DNA of 64,000 nucleotides. Origin: Enterovibrio norvegicus DSM 15893 (GTDB lineage: Bacteria; Pseudomonadota; Gammaproteobacteria; Enterobacterales; Vibrionaceae). Position numbers and translations under genes: made by a program. Below the pieces are notes generated by a model. That model searched no databases and was not told the origin of the DNA. It saw only the letters and a program-made list of their open reading frames with translations. The DNA lies in contig NZ_FOWR01000015.1 in the NCBI RefSeq assembly GCF_900115495.1, positions 43,126 through 107,125 of the forward strand, read 5' to 3'. The first letter of the stretch is position 1. Each line of letters opens with the position of its first letter. Below, piece after piece: positions 49,589 to 58,408 of the stretch.

Positions 49589-50977
49589 ATGTCCCACGAT
49601 CCCGCGCAAACTTGGCGAGAAACACTAACCAGCTACCTTGATAGACGCCTACTTTGGGTTTTTCTTCTTGGCTGCGCCAGTGGCTTCCCTTGGCTGTTAA
49701 TCGGCTCCAACATGTCCGGTTGGCTGAAAGATGCTGGTCTCACACGCACAGCCATCGGGTTGTTCGGCTCAGTGTTTGCCGTATACGCCATAAACTGGAT
49801 GTGGGCACCGCTAATTGACCGCGTAAAACTCCCTGTATTACATAAATATTTAGGTCAACGCCGGAGCTGGATCTTGCTCATGCAGGTCATTATGCTCGTT
49901 TGTACCTTGAGCATTGCCAACACAGATCCTTCGTTCAACCTTTGGTTAACCACCACGTTGGCTTTTACAATCGCACTTGCATCATCCACGCAAGACATTG
50001 CCATTGATGCCTTCAGGATAGATAGCTTCCAAGAGCAGGAAAAAAATAAACTGCCGCAGGCGGCTGCAATGGCGGTTATCGGTTGGTGGACGGGATACAG
50101 CCTTCCTGGTTATTTCGCCTTTATCAATGCCGATAGCATTGGCTGGAATGGTGTGTATTACGGCATGGCGGCATTTGTGGGGTTGCTGATCCTTTTCACC
50201 TTGTTCGTCGGTGAACCCAATACCAATCGAGAAAAACTTCAAGCAGAAGCTGAATCTCGCTATGCCAAACGCCTTAATCAAGGTGAAAGCAGCATTATGG
50301 TTTGGTTCTCAGTCACCATTGTTGAGCCGTTTGCTGAATTTTTCCGACGTAATGGCGTGCAAGTCGCATTGACGCTATTGCTCTTTGTTTTTCTCTTTAA
50401 GATTGGCGAAGCCTTCCTTGGACGCATGTCGATCGTATTCTACAAAGAGATCGGATTTAGTAACGAAGATATTGGCCACTACTCCAAGCTCATTGGCTGG
50501 GGCGCAACCGTCGTTTTCACATTAATTGGCAGTGCCGTCAACGTTCGATTCGGTGTTGTAAGAGGCTTATTGATTGGCGGCATCGCCATGGCCGCCAGCA
50601 ACTTAATGTTTGCACTCATGGCGCAGATAGGCCCAAACAAGGACCTCTTCCTTGCCACGATATTGGTTGATAACTTCACCAGTGCATTTGCCACTATCGC
50701 GTTTGTTTCTTTCCTCACCTTCCTAACAGGGCGCGCATTTTCAGCCACGCAATATGCGCTTCTGGCTTCCCTTGGCAACCTTGGACGCACGACGCTGTCA
50801 TCCTTCAGCGGCTCCATGGTCGATTGGATTGAAAGCTTTGAATGGTTGAATGGCGTTGATTGGCTTAACCCTTGGTCGCTTTTCTTCATCATTACAACGC
50901 TGATGGTTTTACCAAGCCTTGCGATGATTGTCGGACTTCGACACCACTTCAAACGTCTCGCTGAATTACAGAAATAA
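49589..50977 (+). CDS. ampG: Muropeptide permease AmpG
   Basis: Inner-membrane MFS transporter that imports anhydro-muropeptides for peptidoglycan recycling and influences beta-lactamase induction. About 12-14 helices. Conserved features are GFPWLLIGSNMSGWLKDAGL, SSTQDIAIDAFRID and the late FLTGRAFSATQYALLAS. Length is 462 (E. coli 491). It follows yajG as in E. coli. Confidence 0.94.
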   Translation: MSHDPAQTWRETLTSYLDRRLLWVFLLGCASGFPWLLIGSNMSGWLKDAGLTRTAIGLFGSVFAVYAINWMWAPLIDRVKLPVLHKYLGQRRSWILLMQVIMLVCTLSIANTDPSFNLWLTTTLAFTIALASSTQDIAIDAFRIDSFQEQEKNKLPQAAAMAVIGWWTGYSLPGYFAFINADSIGWNGVYYGMAAFVGLLILFTLFVGEPNTNREKLQAEAESRYAKRLNQGESSIMVWFSVTIVEPFAEFFRRNGVQVALTLLLFVFLFKIGEAFLGRMSIVFYKEIGFSNEDIGHYSKLIGWGATVVFTLIGSAVNVRFGVVRGLLIGGIAMAASNLMFALMAQIGPNKDLFLATILVDNFTSAFATIAFVSFLTFLTGRAFSATQYALLASLGNLGRTTLSSFSGSMVDWIESFEWLNGVDWLNPWSLFFIITTLMVLPSLAMIVGLRHHFKRLAELQK

Positions 50978-51021
50978 CCTCAAACCTGTTGAACCCGTGG
51001 CATTCGTCACGGGTCACCACA

Positions 51022-51062
51022 CCAAAACGCCTCAAAACCAAAACGCCTCAAAACCAAAACGC
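51022..51062. repeat. 16-bp tandem repeat, 2.6 copies
   Basis: CCAAAACGCCTCAAAA twice (51022-51037, 51038-51053), then CCAAAACGC (51054-51062). Non-coding, between ampG and ompK. Confidence 0.9.
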
Positions 51063-51090
51063 ATGTCATATATTGCGATCAAATTCTCAT

Positions 51091-51140
51091 ATGTAATCCA
51101 TTACATGGAGATCTGCATCACATTACGCAAACGGTTGCGG
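51091..51140 (+). promoter_or_regulatory. Stacked operator-like palindromes upstream of ompK
   Basis: ATGTAATCCATTACAT (51091-51106) is a palindrome with a 2-bp centre. GGAGATCTGCATCACA (51109-51124) resembles the CRP consensus TGTGATCTAGATCACA. ACGCAAACGGTTGCGG (51125-51140) fits a LacI-family (PurR/CytR) site at all but the last position. The three are contiguous, 115-165 bp before ompK. A TAGAAT -10 candidate follows near 51173. In E. coli the tsx homologue is under CRP-CytR control. Confidence 0.6.
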
Positions 51141-51255
51141 TTACATTGCATTTCCTTTTTTGAACTTTTACATAGAATGGCGCTCGCAACGGCGGAGGTC
51201 CTACCATTCGGTGTCTTTGCCACTCCAATCTTAGCGATGTAAAAGAGAACTTAAG

Positions 51256-52002
51256 ATGCGTAAATCAGTAGTAGCACTTGCCGTTCTGGCGTCAGCAGCA
51301 GCTGTACCAGCACAAGCTGAATATCTATACGGTTTCGGTAACGTATACACCGACTACCTGACTTGGACCAATGGTACTCAAGGCTTTGATGGTAATGATG
51401 TAAGTGACATGCGCGACGACCACATCACCATCGGTGCTGAAGGTGGCGCAGGCTTTACTTGGGGTGAAATCTACGGTTTCTACGAATACGAGAAACTGAA
51501 CAAAGGTTCTGACGAGCGCGGCCAAGCGGCAAAATTTCAAATCCACTATAAAATTGCTGGCAACGTAACTGCATACGGTCAAATCTACGACCTGGTAGAC
51601 AACAAGTTCGGTGGTGAGCAAAACCGCGTTCTGGGTCTGGGTTACGTTGGTCTGACTGGCGACAACTACTGGTTCAAACCATGGGTTGGTGTTCACGACG
51701 CATCTAAAGGCGCGGCAAGCGGCATGAACGGTGGTATGCTGGGTTGGTCTGCAGGTTACAGCTTCGAAATCGCTGGTGAACCTCTGCAACTGGTAAACTG
51801 GAACGAAGTTGAATTTGCACGTTCTGATGAATACCAAGCACACGTAGGCACTAAGTCTTCAGGCCTAAATGGTGCAGTCGTTCTGTCTTACGACATCACT
51901 GACACTGTTTACACCAGCGTGACTTACCGTTACTTCTCAAACAAACTGGGTGTAGACGGCTACGGCGACGCAGCTATCTTCCGCATCGGTATGCACCTGT
52001 AA
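51256..52002 (+). CDS. ompK: OmpK/Tsx-type nucleoside channel
   Basis: Outer-membrane beta-barrel of the Tsx/OmpK family, a channel for nucleosides and in Vibrio the receptor of phage KVP40. A signal peptide (MRKSVVALAV...AQA) is followed by the family start EYLYGFGNVYTDYLTW and ends with the barrel-terminating aromatic pattern FRIGMHL. Length is 248. Monocistronic, terminator downstream. Confidence 0.93.
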   Translation: MRKSVVALAVLASAAAVPAQAEYLYGFGNVYTDYLTWTNGTQGFDGNDVSDMRDDHITIGAEGGAGFTWGEIYGFYEYEKLNKGSDERGQAAKFQIHYKIAGNVTAYGQIYDLVDNKFGGEQNRVLGLGYVGLTGDNYWFKPWVGVHDASKGAASGMNGGMLGWSAGYSFEIAGEPLQLVNWNEVEFARSDEYQAHVGTKSSGLNGAVVLSYDITDTVYTSVTYRYFSNKLGVDGYGDAAIFRIGMHL

Positions 52003-52014
52003 TCGCAAGATTAT

Positions 52015-52042
52015 CGAAAAAAGCACCTTCGGGTGCTTTTTT
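52015..52042 (+). terminator. Terminator after ompK
   Basis: AAAAAAGCACC pairs with GGTGCTTTTTT, loop TTCG. Confidence 0.95.
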
Positions 52043-52158
52043 ACTTTCTGAGGCCCACAATGAGCGCGGTAACTGAATGATTCCTTGCCGTTACAGTGGT
52101 GATTCGAAAGGATGATCGGTGGTATTCTTCTAAAGATTGGAAACAGAAAGGATACATC

Positions 52159-53049
52159 ATGCATTTCACGCTCGTCGGTGCCGGTGCTGTTGGCACGCTG
52201 TGGGGACTAAAGCTCCAAAACGCAGGCCACCACGTTCATTTCTGGACGCGGGCAGAGCAGAACTCTTTAACACGCAGTCTTGAATCGCAAGCAGAGCAAC
52301 ACTTTCCTGCAAACAACCCAGCCTTACTTGCTGATAGCGATTGCATCCTTGTCTGTGTCAAAGCCTTTCAAGTCGATACAGCACTAAACAGCCTATTGCC
52401 ACACCTTCACCAAGACACGCCCGTCATTCTCATGCACAACGGCATGGGCACCGCGCAAAGCGCGCTTGAAAAACTGGGGACCTTCCCTTTATTACTCGCA
52501 ACCACCTCTCAAGCAAGTTTGTTACTGTCGGAAACCACTATTCGACACACAGGCATGGGTGAAACACGGCTAGGCGGTATTAACCCAAGCGGGAAGCGCT
52601 GTGATTTCTTAACAGAGGTGCTGAACCATGCCCTCCCCCCTTGCGCGTGGGAGAACAAGATCGAACAAGCATTGTGGCAAAAGCTCGCGATCAATTGCAT
52701 GATCAACCCATTAACGGGGATCTTTCAGATTCAAAACGGTGAACTCACCAAACCCGAATACAGTGACCAGCTGCACCAACTTGCAAGCGAGATTGCCCTC
52801 GTCATGCGTGCGGAAGGCATAGATACCGACAGCGACACGGTGCTACAACGCACCCTCTCTGTGGCGAATGCGACAGCGACAAACTATTCCTCGATGAATC
52901 GTGACGTGTTTTTCAAACGCGCATCAGAGATCGATGCCATTACAGGCTATTTGATTCATTGTGCCAATCGCCATCGTATTGCCACGCCTGAAAATCAGGC
53001 GTTATACCTCGCAATTAAGAACTTGGAGCAATCCTATGACCACCCCTAG
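52159..53049 (+). CDS. panE: 2-dehydropantoate 2-reductase
   Basis: NADPH-dependent reduction of ketopantoate to pantoate for coenzyme A synthesis. The N-terminal Rossmann motif GAGAVGTLWG is near residues 7-16. CVKAFQVDTAL and the C-terminal KLAINCMINPLT with the catalytic lysine are present. I start at 52159, with AAAGGA upstream; an upstream GTG frame is not supported. 296 residues. It overlaps yajL by 14 bases. Confidence 0.93.
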   Translation: MHFTLVGAGAVGTLWGLKLQNAGHHVHFWTRAEQNSLTRSLESQAEQHFPANNPALLADSDCILVCVKAFQVDTALNSLLPHLHQDTPVILMHNGMGTAQSALEKLGTFPLLLATTSQASLLLSETTIRHTGMGETRLGGINPSGKRCDFLTEVLNHALPPCAWENKIEQALWQKLAINCMINPLTGIFQIQNGELTKPEYSDQLHQLASEIALVMRAEGIDTDSDTVLQRTLSVANATATNYSSMNRDVFFKRASEIDAITGYLIHCANRHRIATPENQALYLAIKNLEQSYDHP

Positions 53050-53635
53050 CGTTTTAGTGTGCCTCGCACCAGGCACCGAAGAAATGGAAGCCGTTACCGT
53101 CATTGATGTCATGGTACGCGCGGGATTTAACGTAACGACGGCAAGCGCAGCACCAAATGGCGAGCTCGAATTGACCTGCTCACGCGGCGTAAGGCTGATT
53201 GCTGACGCACCTCTCGTCAAAGTGGCGGACGACGAATACGACTGTATTGTCATTCCTGGTGGTGTTGAAGGCGCAACCTGTTTGGGTGAAAGCGCACTGA
53301 TCATTGAAATGCTTCGCCAGCAGCAATGCGATCAAAAATGGGTCGCCGCTATCTGTGCCGCTCCCGCGTTGGTGCTCGAGAAAAACGGCCTTTATCCCGA
53401 CGCATACAAGTCATGTCACCCTGCATTTGTTGAGCACATCGCCGAAGACAAGCGGAATACAAAACGCGTTTTCACCGATCGCGACCACAAGCTGATTTCG
53501 AGCCAAGGGCCGGGCACGGCACTAGAGTTTGCTGTTGAGATTGTTTATGTCTTAGCGGGGAAAGAAAAAGCGGCAGAAGTGGTTGGCCCAATGGTGATCA
53601 TTCCAAACCTTCACTATGAGCAGAAGTTCGCCTAG
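53036..53635 (+). CDS. yajL: DJ-1/PfpI family protein YajL
   Basis: A DJ-1 superfamily protein with oxidative-stress chaperone/deglycase activities reported for E. coli YajL. The nucleophile elbow is AAICAAPALVL, with the reactive cysteine at about residue 106. CLAPGTEEMEAV and the VIPGG motif are present. Start at 53036 within panE, GGAG upstream. 199 residues (E. coli 196). In E. coli panE, yajL and thiI are also neighbours. Confidence 0.94.
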   Translation: MTTPSVLVCLAPGTEEMEAVTVIDVMVRAGFNVTTASAAPNGELELTCSRGVRLIADAPLVKVADDEYDCIVIPGGVEGATCLGESALIIEMLRQQQCDQKWVAAICAAPALVLEKNGLYPDAYKSCHPAFVEHIAEDKRNTKRVFTDRDHKLISSQGPGTALEFAVEIVYVLAGKEKAAEVVGPMVIIPNLHYEQKFA

Positions 53636-53682
53636 AGCGAGAAGCGAGAAGACATGCCTTACTTTTCGCTTTTCTAAGCAAT

Positions 53683-53712
53683 AAAAAAAACCGACTCATG
53701 GTCGGTTTTTTT
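53683..53712. terminator. Bidirectional terminator between yajL and thiI
   Basis: CCGAC (53691-53695) pairs with GTCGG (53701-53705), flanked by eight A and seven T; loop TCATG. Confidence 0.92.
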
Positions 53713-53734
53713 ATTGAATATGGCATTGCACCAA

Positions 53735-55183
53735 CTACGGGCGATACACTTTCACGTTAGCAAAGCCATTCTCTTGCAAGTACAACGCTTGCAAGCGGCT
53801 CATCACACCACGATCACAGTAAAGTAAGTACGTTTTACTCTGATCCAAATCGCCAAACTTGGTTGCCAACTTGAAGAACGGAATATGCACAACGTCAGCA
53901 CCATCAATTTCTAACGGGTTGCCGTCTTCTTCTTCAGGGCTGCGAATATCAAGAACCACTGCACCTGATTCAATGTCACCAACCTGCTCAACTTCGGGAG
54001 CTTTTTCTTTACTTTGTTTTTCGATCTCACGAATATCGATCGTACGCGCTTCACGCACCACTTGCTCGAGGATCTCAAAGTTAAACTTCGCTTCTTCAAT
54101 ATCTAGCTTTTCTTTCTCAGCCTTAATGGTTGGCTTACGAGAAATCACGCCACAGTATTCCGGCATCGTTTTGGCGAAATCTTCGGTACCAATCTGACGC
54201 GCTAAATTGATGATATCTTCTTTATCCCAGTTAATCAGAGGACGAAGAATCAAAGTGTCTGTCGAGTTATCGATATGACGAAGGTTGGTCAACGTTTGGC
54301 TAGAGACTTGGCCCAACGCCTCGCCAGTAACCAGTGCTTGAATACCATTTCGTTCAGCCATCTTCGAGGCCGCACGCATGAACATGCGCTTCAAGATCAC
54401 ACCCATTTGACCATCTTCAACCTTTTCTAAGATCTCAGCGACAACAGGTTCAAAATCAATAGACACAAATTTCACTTTCGCAGAAGAACCGAACTTCTCC
54501 CACAAATAGTAAGCAGTTTGCTGAACACCAATCTCATGGGAAGCACCACCAAGATTGAAGAAGCAGTAATGCACCTTACTGCCACGTTTGATGTGCAAAT
54601 AGCTTGAAACCCCTGAGTCAAAGCCACCAGAGATCAAGCTCAGTACATCTTCTTGTGTACCGAGAGGGAAACCACCTAGACCTTTAAAACGCTCGCGCAC
54701 CACGTTGACGTTTTCTTTGTCCACTTCAATGTGAACAGTGATGTCTGGGTTTTTCAATTGAACACGCGCAGATTCGACGTCTTGATTCAAGCCACCACCA
54801 ACGTAACGCTCTACTTCGATAGACGTAAACGGATGATTACCGCGACGCTTAGCACGCACACAGAAAGACTTGCCTTCCAGTTGGTGGCTTACCGTTGCAG
54901 CAACGATCTCGTAAATGTTGTGCAGATCTGTGAATTCAGTTTGCTCGACTTCCAACACGTGGTGAATACCAGGGGTACAGGTCAAAGCGTCGAGCATAAG
55001 CTCGCGTTGAGAAGCGTCTTTTAGCGAAACCTCGATATGGTCGCGACGGTTATATACCGCCATAGCAACTGACTTCCGCTTAAGAACATTTCGGATGTTA
55101 CCTTCCAGAATTTTCGTGAAGCGTTTCCGTACAGATTCACTTTTGACCATCACCTCAGGGTGAATTTTTACGATAAATTTCAT
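53735..55183 (-). CDS. thiI: tRNA 4-thiouridine synthase/thiamine sulfur transferase ThiI
   Basis: Sulfurates U8 of tRNA and passes sulfur to ThiS for the thiazole of thiamine. Domains in order: ferredoxin-like and THUMP (to about 170), PP-loop ATPase ([12 protein letters not shown]), then a C-terminal rhodanese domain with the persulfide cysteine in [11 protein letters not shown]. The start [10 protein letters not shown] at 55183 gives 482 residues, identical in length to E. coli; the frame extends 12 codons further upstream. Confidence 0.96.
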   Translation of the reverse strand: MKFIVKIHPEVMVKSESVRKRFTKILEGNIRNVLKRKSVAMAVYNRRDHIEVSLKDASQRELMLDALTCTPGIHHVLEVEQTEFTDLHNIYEIVAATVSHQLEGKSFCVRAKRRGNHPFTSIEVERYVGGGLNQDVESARVQLKNPDITVHIEVDKENVNVVRERFKGLGGFPLGTQEDVLSLISGGFDSGVSSYLHIKRGSKVHYCFFNLGGASHEIGVQQTAYYLWEKFGSSAKVKFVSIDFEPVVAEILEKVEDGQMGVILKRMFMRAASKMAERNGIQALVTGEALGQVSSQTLTNLRHIDNSTDTLILRPLINWDKEDIINLARQIGTEDFAKTMPEYCGVISRKPTIKAEKEKLDIEEAKFNFEILEQVVREARTIDIREIEKQSKEKAPEVEQVGDIESGAVVLDIRSPEEEDGNPLEIDGADVVHIPFFKLATKFGDLDQSKTYLLYCDRGVMSRLQALYLQENGFANVKVYRP

Positions 55184-55262
55184 AACAGGTTTCGCTACAG
55201 CTTCTTTAAAGGCGCGCATTATACATCAAGCATAACGTATTCGAAATAACCCGACACGAACC

Positions 55263-55293
55263 AAAAAGCAGCGCCAATGCGCTGCTTTCTTTA
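55263..55293 (-). terminator. Terminator after pomB
   Basis: AAAGCAGCGC (55265-55274) pairs with GCGCTGCTTT (55279-55288), loop CAAT. A T run follows on the minus strand. Confidence 0.9.
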
Positions 55294-55324
55294 TAGGTGT
55301 GAATTCTTCTCGCTTAGGACGCCA

Positions 55325-56254
55325 TCAGTTTTCCTGAATTGCCTCAACCGGTGCGTCTGCTGACAACTCTTCAGACTCTCGCGGTTTACCTTGCATAATA
55401 GAGATTTCGACGCGACGGTTAAGCGCTCGATTCTCCGGCGAATCATTCGGGGCGCGCGGCATTGAACCGGCCAAACCTTCTACACGCATGCGCATGGGAT
55501 CAAACCCTTGAACCTTTTCCATCTCTTGAGCAACAGACACCGCACGCTGCGCCGACAGATCCCAGTTTGAACGATACAGTTCTGAATCCAGCGCCGAATC
55601 ATCGGTATGTCCCGACACTTTTATCTCACCCGGCACATCTTTCACCAACTCGGCAATCTGACGCACCAACGGACGGAACTTAGGTTGCAAGAACGCCGAC
55701 CCCGCAGGAAACGCGCCTTTCTCTCGAATACGAATAACCAGCTGCTGCCCGAGGTTTTCGACTTCAATAGCCCCCTCTTCCACTTCGCGTTCTAAGGCTT
55801 GTACCACCATTTGAGCGGTACTCGACATCTGTTCAACGTCTTGTTCTTGTTCCTGCATTGAGGCTTCACTGGCGGTAGACCCCCCTTCAAGTTTCGCAGA
55901 GTCCCGTTGTGAGCCACCCGCACGATCAGATTCACCGTCTTGGAAATCGAGGGAGCGCTGCGTCATGTCGATGGTTTGCTGCATGATCACTTCGATGGGT
56001 GTTGGTTCAGGGCGACCTGGGCGAAACTCCTGTGCAATCACACTGGTCCCTTTCGGGATGTCTTTTACTTCAAGTAAGTTTTGCACACCAAACGCAAACT
56101 TCATGGAGCCAGCGATCTGTTTAAACTTCAATACGTCCATTTCCGAAAACGAAAGTAGAAGTACGAAGAAACACATCAGTAGGGACATCAAGTCCGCGAA
56201 CGTACCCATCCAAGCCGGCAGGCCTGGGGGGGGACATTTGCATTCTTCTTCCAT
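55325..56254 (-). CDS. pomB: Flagellar motor stator PomB (MotB family)
   Basis: Stator subunit anchoring the flagellar motor to peptidoglycan. The single membrane helix (about 17-38) carries the ion-binding Asp21 in FADLMSL. An OmpA-like peptidoglycan-binding domain (about 180-285) has VSGHTDDSAL and RALNRRVEI. The first 60 residues match the sodium-type PomB of Vibrio, so Na+ drive is expected. A Glu/Gln-rich plug/linker lies between. Length is 309. Ten bases downstream of pomA. Confidence 0.95.
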   Translation of the reverse strand: MEEECKCPPPGLPAWMGTFADLMSLLMCFFVLLLSFSEMDVLKFKQIAGSMKFAFGVQNLLEVKDIPKGTSVIAQEFRPGRPEPTPIEVIMQQTIDMTQRSLDFQDGESDRAGGSQRDSAKLEGGSTASEASMQEQEQDVEQMSSTAQMVVQALEREVEEGAIEVENLGQQLVIRIREKGAFPAGSAFLQPKFRPLVRQIAELVKDVPGEIKVSGHTDDSALDSELYRSNWDLSAQRAVSVAQEMEKVQGFDPMRMRVEGLAGSMPRAPNDSPENRALNRRVEISIMQGKPRESEELSADAPVEAIQEN

Positions 56255-56264
56255 ATCAGGCTCC

Positions 56265-57026
56265 TTATGCGTCTACGTCAACGGCGCGTTTCTTCTCGTT
56301 GAGGTAGTTTTTCAGATAGCCATCAATGACGCGTGGGTTTTGTCCATCCTGAATAGCAAGAAGCCCATCCATGATTAGGCGTCGATTCTGCTTTTCCTGA
56401 TCTTTACGCAAACGGAGTTTATCTGCGATCGGAATGGCGACCATGTTCGCGAGCATCGCACCGTAGAGTGTTGTCAAAAGTGCTACCGCCATCGCGGGAC
56501 CGATGGCCTTTGGGTCATCCATGTTTGAAAGCATGGCTACCAGACCAACCAGTGTGCCGATCATTCCCATCGCGGGTGCAACATCAGCGAGCGCACTGTA
56601 GAATTGGGCTCCACCATCATGGCGTTCATCGGTCATGGCGATGTCTTTTTGAAGTGTCATTTTCACCACTTCCGCATCGTGGCCATCCACCAGCATATCT
56701 ACGCCTTTCTTCATAAAAGAGTTGGTCACTTCCATCTCTTCCAATGCAAGAAAGCCACCTTTACGCGCGGCATCTGCCATCTCAACCACTTTTGCGATCA
56801 AATCTTCAGGGTCATCTGCCTTAAACATAAAGGCCTTACCCGCAATTTTGAAGGCACCAAAAAACTGTCCCATTGGGTATTTCATCATTACAACGAAAAG
56901 ACTACCGCCAAATACAATCAGCGCAGACGGGACGTCGGCAAACATGCTCAAGGTACCACCGAGTAGCATCGCCATTATGATGAAGGCGAACGCGCCTAAC
57001 ATCCCTATAAGTGTCGCCAGATCCAC
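56265..57026 (-). CDS. pomA: Flagellar motor stator PomA (MotA family)
   Basis: Four-helix membrane stator subunit forming the Na+ channel with PomB. Helices lie at about 1-22, 30-50, 148-168 and 182-205, with a large cytoplasmic loop holding charged residues that act on FliG. The start is GTG with AGGGG upstream. Length is 253, same as Vibrio alginolyticus PomA. With nqr it completes a visible Na+ cycle: pump and consumer. Confidence 0.95.
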   Translation of the reverse strand: MDLATLIGMLGAFAFIIMAMLLGGTLSMFADVPSALIVFGGSLFVVMMKYPMGQFFGAFKIAGKAFMFKADDPEDLIAKVVEMADAARKGGFLALEEMEVTNSFMKKGVDMLVDGHDAEVVKMTLQKDIAMTDERHDGGAQFYSALADVAPAMGMIGTLVGLVAMLSNMDDPKAIGPAMAVALLTTLYGAMLANMVAIPIADKLRLRKDQEKQNRRLIMDGLLAIQDGQNPRVIDGYLKNYLNEKKRAVDVDA

Positions 57027-57241
57027 AGATCGATCCCCTTAAAATGTGTAGCCAGAGTAATATTTGAATTATCTAACTATCTTAACAGCTACTGTATTTA
57101 ACGGCAGCAGCGACGATAGTTTTAGTGCTTCTTTATAAATTGTAGAAAAGCCCTTTTAATACACATAATTTCATTCAAGGATTTGACCCTTATCAGACGC
57201 TGAGTTAACTTCTCCGCCATTCTCCCCAATGTAGAATCATC

Positions 57242-57487
57242 ATGGCAGCCAAGAAACCAGAAAATATGACCTTTGAAGAGACACTCAAAGAGTTAGACAC
57301 AATCGTGAATGGTCTCGAAAACGGTGAATTACCGCTCGATGCGGCGCTGAAGCAATTCGAACGTGGTATCTCGCTGGCACGTCAAGGTCAAAAAACCTTA
57401 ACGGATGCCGAACAACGCGTAGAAATCCTTCTCGCGCAAGATGATAATGCACCTTTGGAACAGTTCGAAGATATCCGCGATGAGTAA
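57242..57487 (+). CDS. xseB: Exodeoxyribonuclease VII small subunit
   Basis: Small subunit of exonuclease VII, degrading single-stranded DNA. All-helical 81-residue protein with the typical MTFEETLKELDTIV start and LENGELPLDAAL loop. First gene of xseB-ispA-dxs. Overlaps ispA by eight bases. Confidence 0.95.
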   Translation: MAAKKPENMTFEETLKELDTIVNGLENGELPLDAALKQFERGISLARQGQKTLTDAEQRVEILLAQDDNAPLEQFEDIRDE

Positions 57488-58379
57488 CACCGCTCTGCAC
57501 ACCACCCTTCGTCATTATCAGGAACGCAACAATCGCCAGCTCGCTCACTGGATAGACTCTCTTGGTCATCACGACCAGCCTTTAATCCAAGCGATGAAGC
57601 ACGGCACCTTGTTGGGTGGAAAGCGCGTACGCCCTTATTTAACGTACGTAACAGGCCAACTATTCGGCCTCGACGACGACGCATTGGATACGCCAGCGTC
57701 CGCCGTTGAATGCATTCACGCCTATTCCCTTATCCATGATGATTTACCCGCCATGGATGATGACGATTTACGTCGTGGCCAACCAACCTGTCACATTGCA
57801 TTTGATGAAGCGAGCGCCATATTGGCGGGTGATGCACTTCAAACGCTCGCCTTTACGATACTGGCCGAGGGTGATCTTTGTGACCAAGGCAATGCGTACC
57901 GTATTCATATGGTAAAAGAGCTTGCTGCCGCGTCCGGTGCCGCAGGGATGTGTTTAGGTCAAGCGCTCGATCTTGCTGCCGAAGGCAAGCACATTGATTT
58001 GCAATCGCTTGAGACGATTCACAGAAACAAAACCGGTGCGTTGATCCGGTGTGCGGTGAGACTAGGCGCTTACGCCGCGGGCGACAAAGGCGTCGCATGC
58101 TTGCCACAACTCGATAAGTTTTCTGAGGCGATCGGCCTGGCATTCCAAGTACAGGACGACATTCTCGACATTATCAGCGACACTGAAACACTTGGAAAAC
58201 CACAAGGTTCTGACGTTGCAGCGGACAAAAGCACGTACCCTGCACTGCTCGGCCTTGAAGGGGCAAAAGAGAAAGCAGAACTTCTTTATAAAGAAGCACT
58301 ACACGCGCTAGACGCAATCCCCTACAATACACAGCAATTAGAGCTATTCGCCCGATATATCATCGAGCGCAATAACTAA
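57480..58379 (+). CDS. ispA: (2E,6E)-farnesyl diphosphate synthase
   Basis: Condenses IPP with DMAPP and GPP to FPP, the precursor of quinones, undecaprenyl carriers and heme O. The first aspartate-rich motif is [10 protein letters not shown] near 90-100, the second DDILD near 228. Start ATG at 57480, inside the end of xseB, giving 299 residues, as in E. coli. 29 bp before dxs. Confidence 0.96.
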   Translation: MSNTALHTTLRHYQERNNRQLAHWIDSLGHHDQPLIQAMKHGTLLGGKRVRPYLTYVTGQLFGLDDDALDTPASAVECIHAYSLIHDDLPAMDDDDLRRGQPTCHIAFDEASAILAGDALQTLAFTILAEGDLCDQGNAYRIHMVKELAAASGAAGMCLGQALDLAAEGKHIDLQSLETIHRNKTGALIRCAVRLGAYAAGDKGVACLPQLDKFSEAIGLAFQVQDDILDIISDTETLGKPQGSDVAADKSTYPALLGLEGAKEKAELLYKEALHALDAIPYNTQQLELFARYIIERNN

Positions 58380-58408
58380 AAACAATTAAGTCGTGCCAAA
58401 ACGAATTT

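Noticed and set aside
57027-57241. Flagellar sigma-28 promoter for pomA
   Set aside because: A TAAA and a GCCGATAA-like GCTGTTAA exist on the minus strand but are spaced by about 7 rather than 15 bases.
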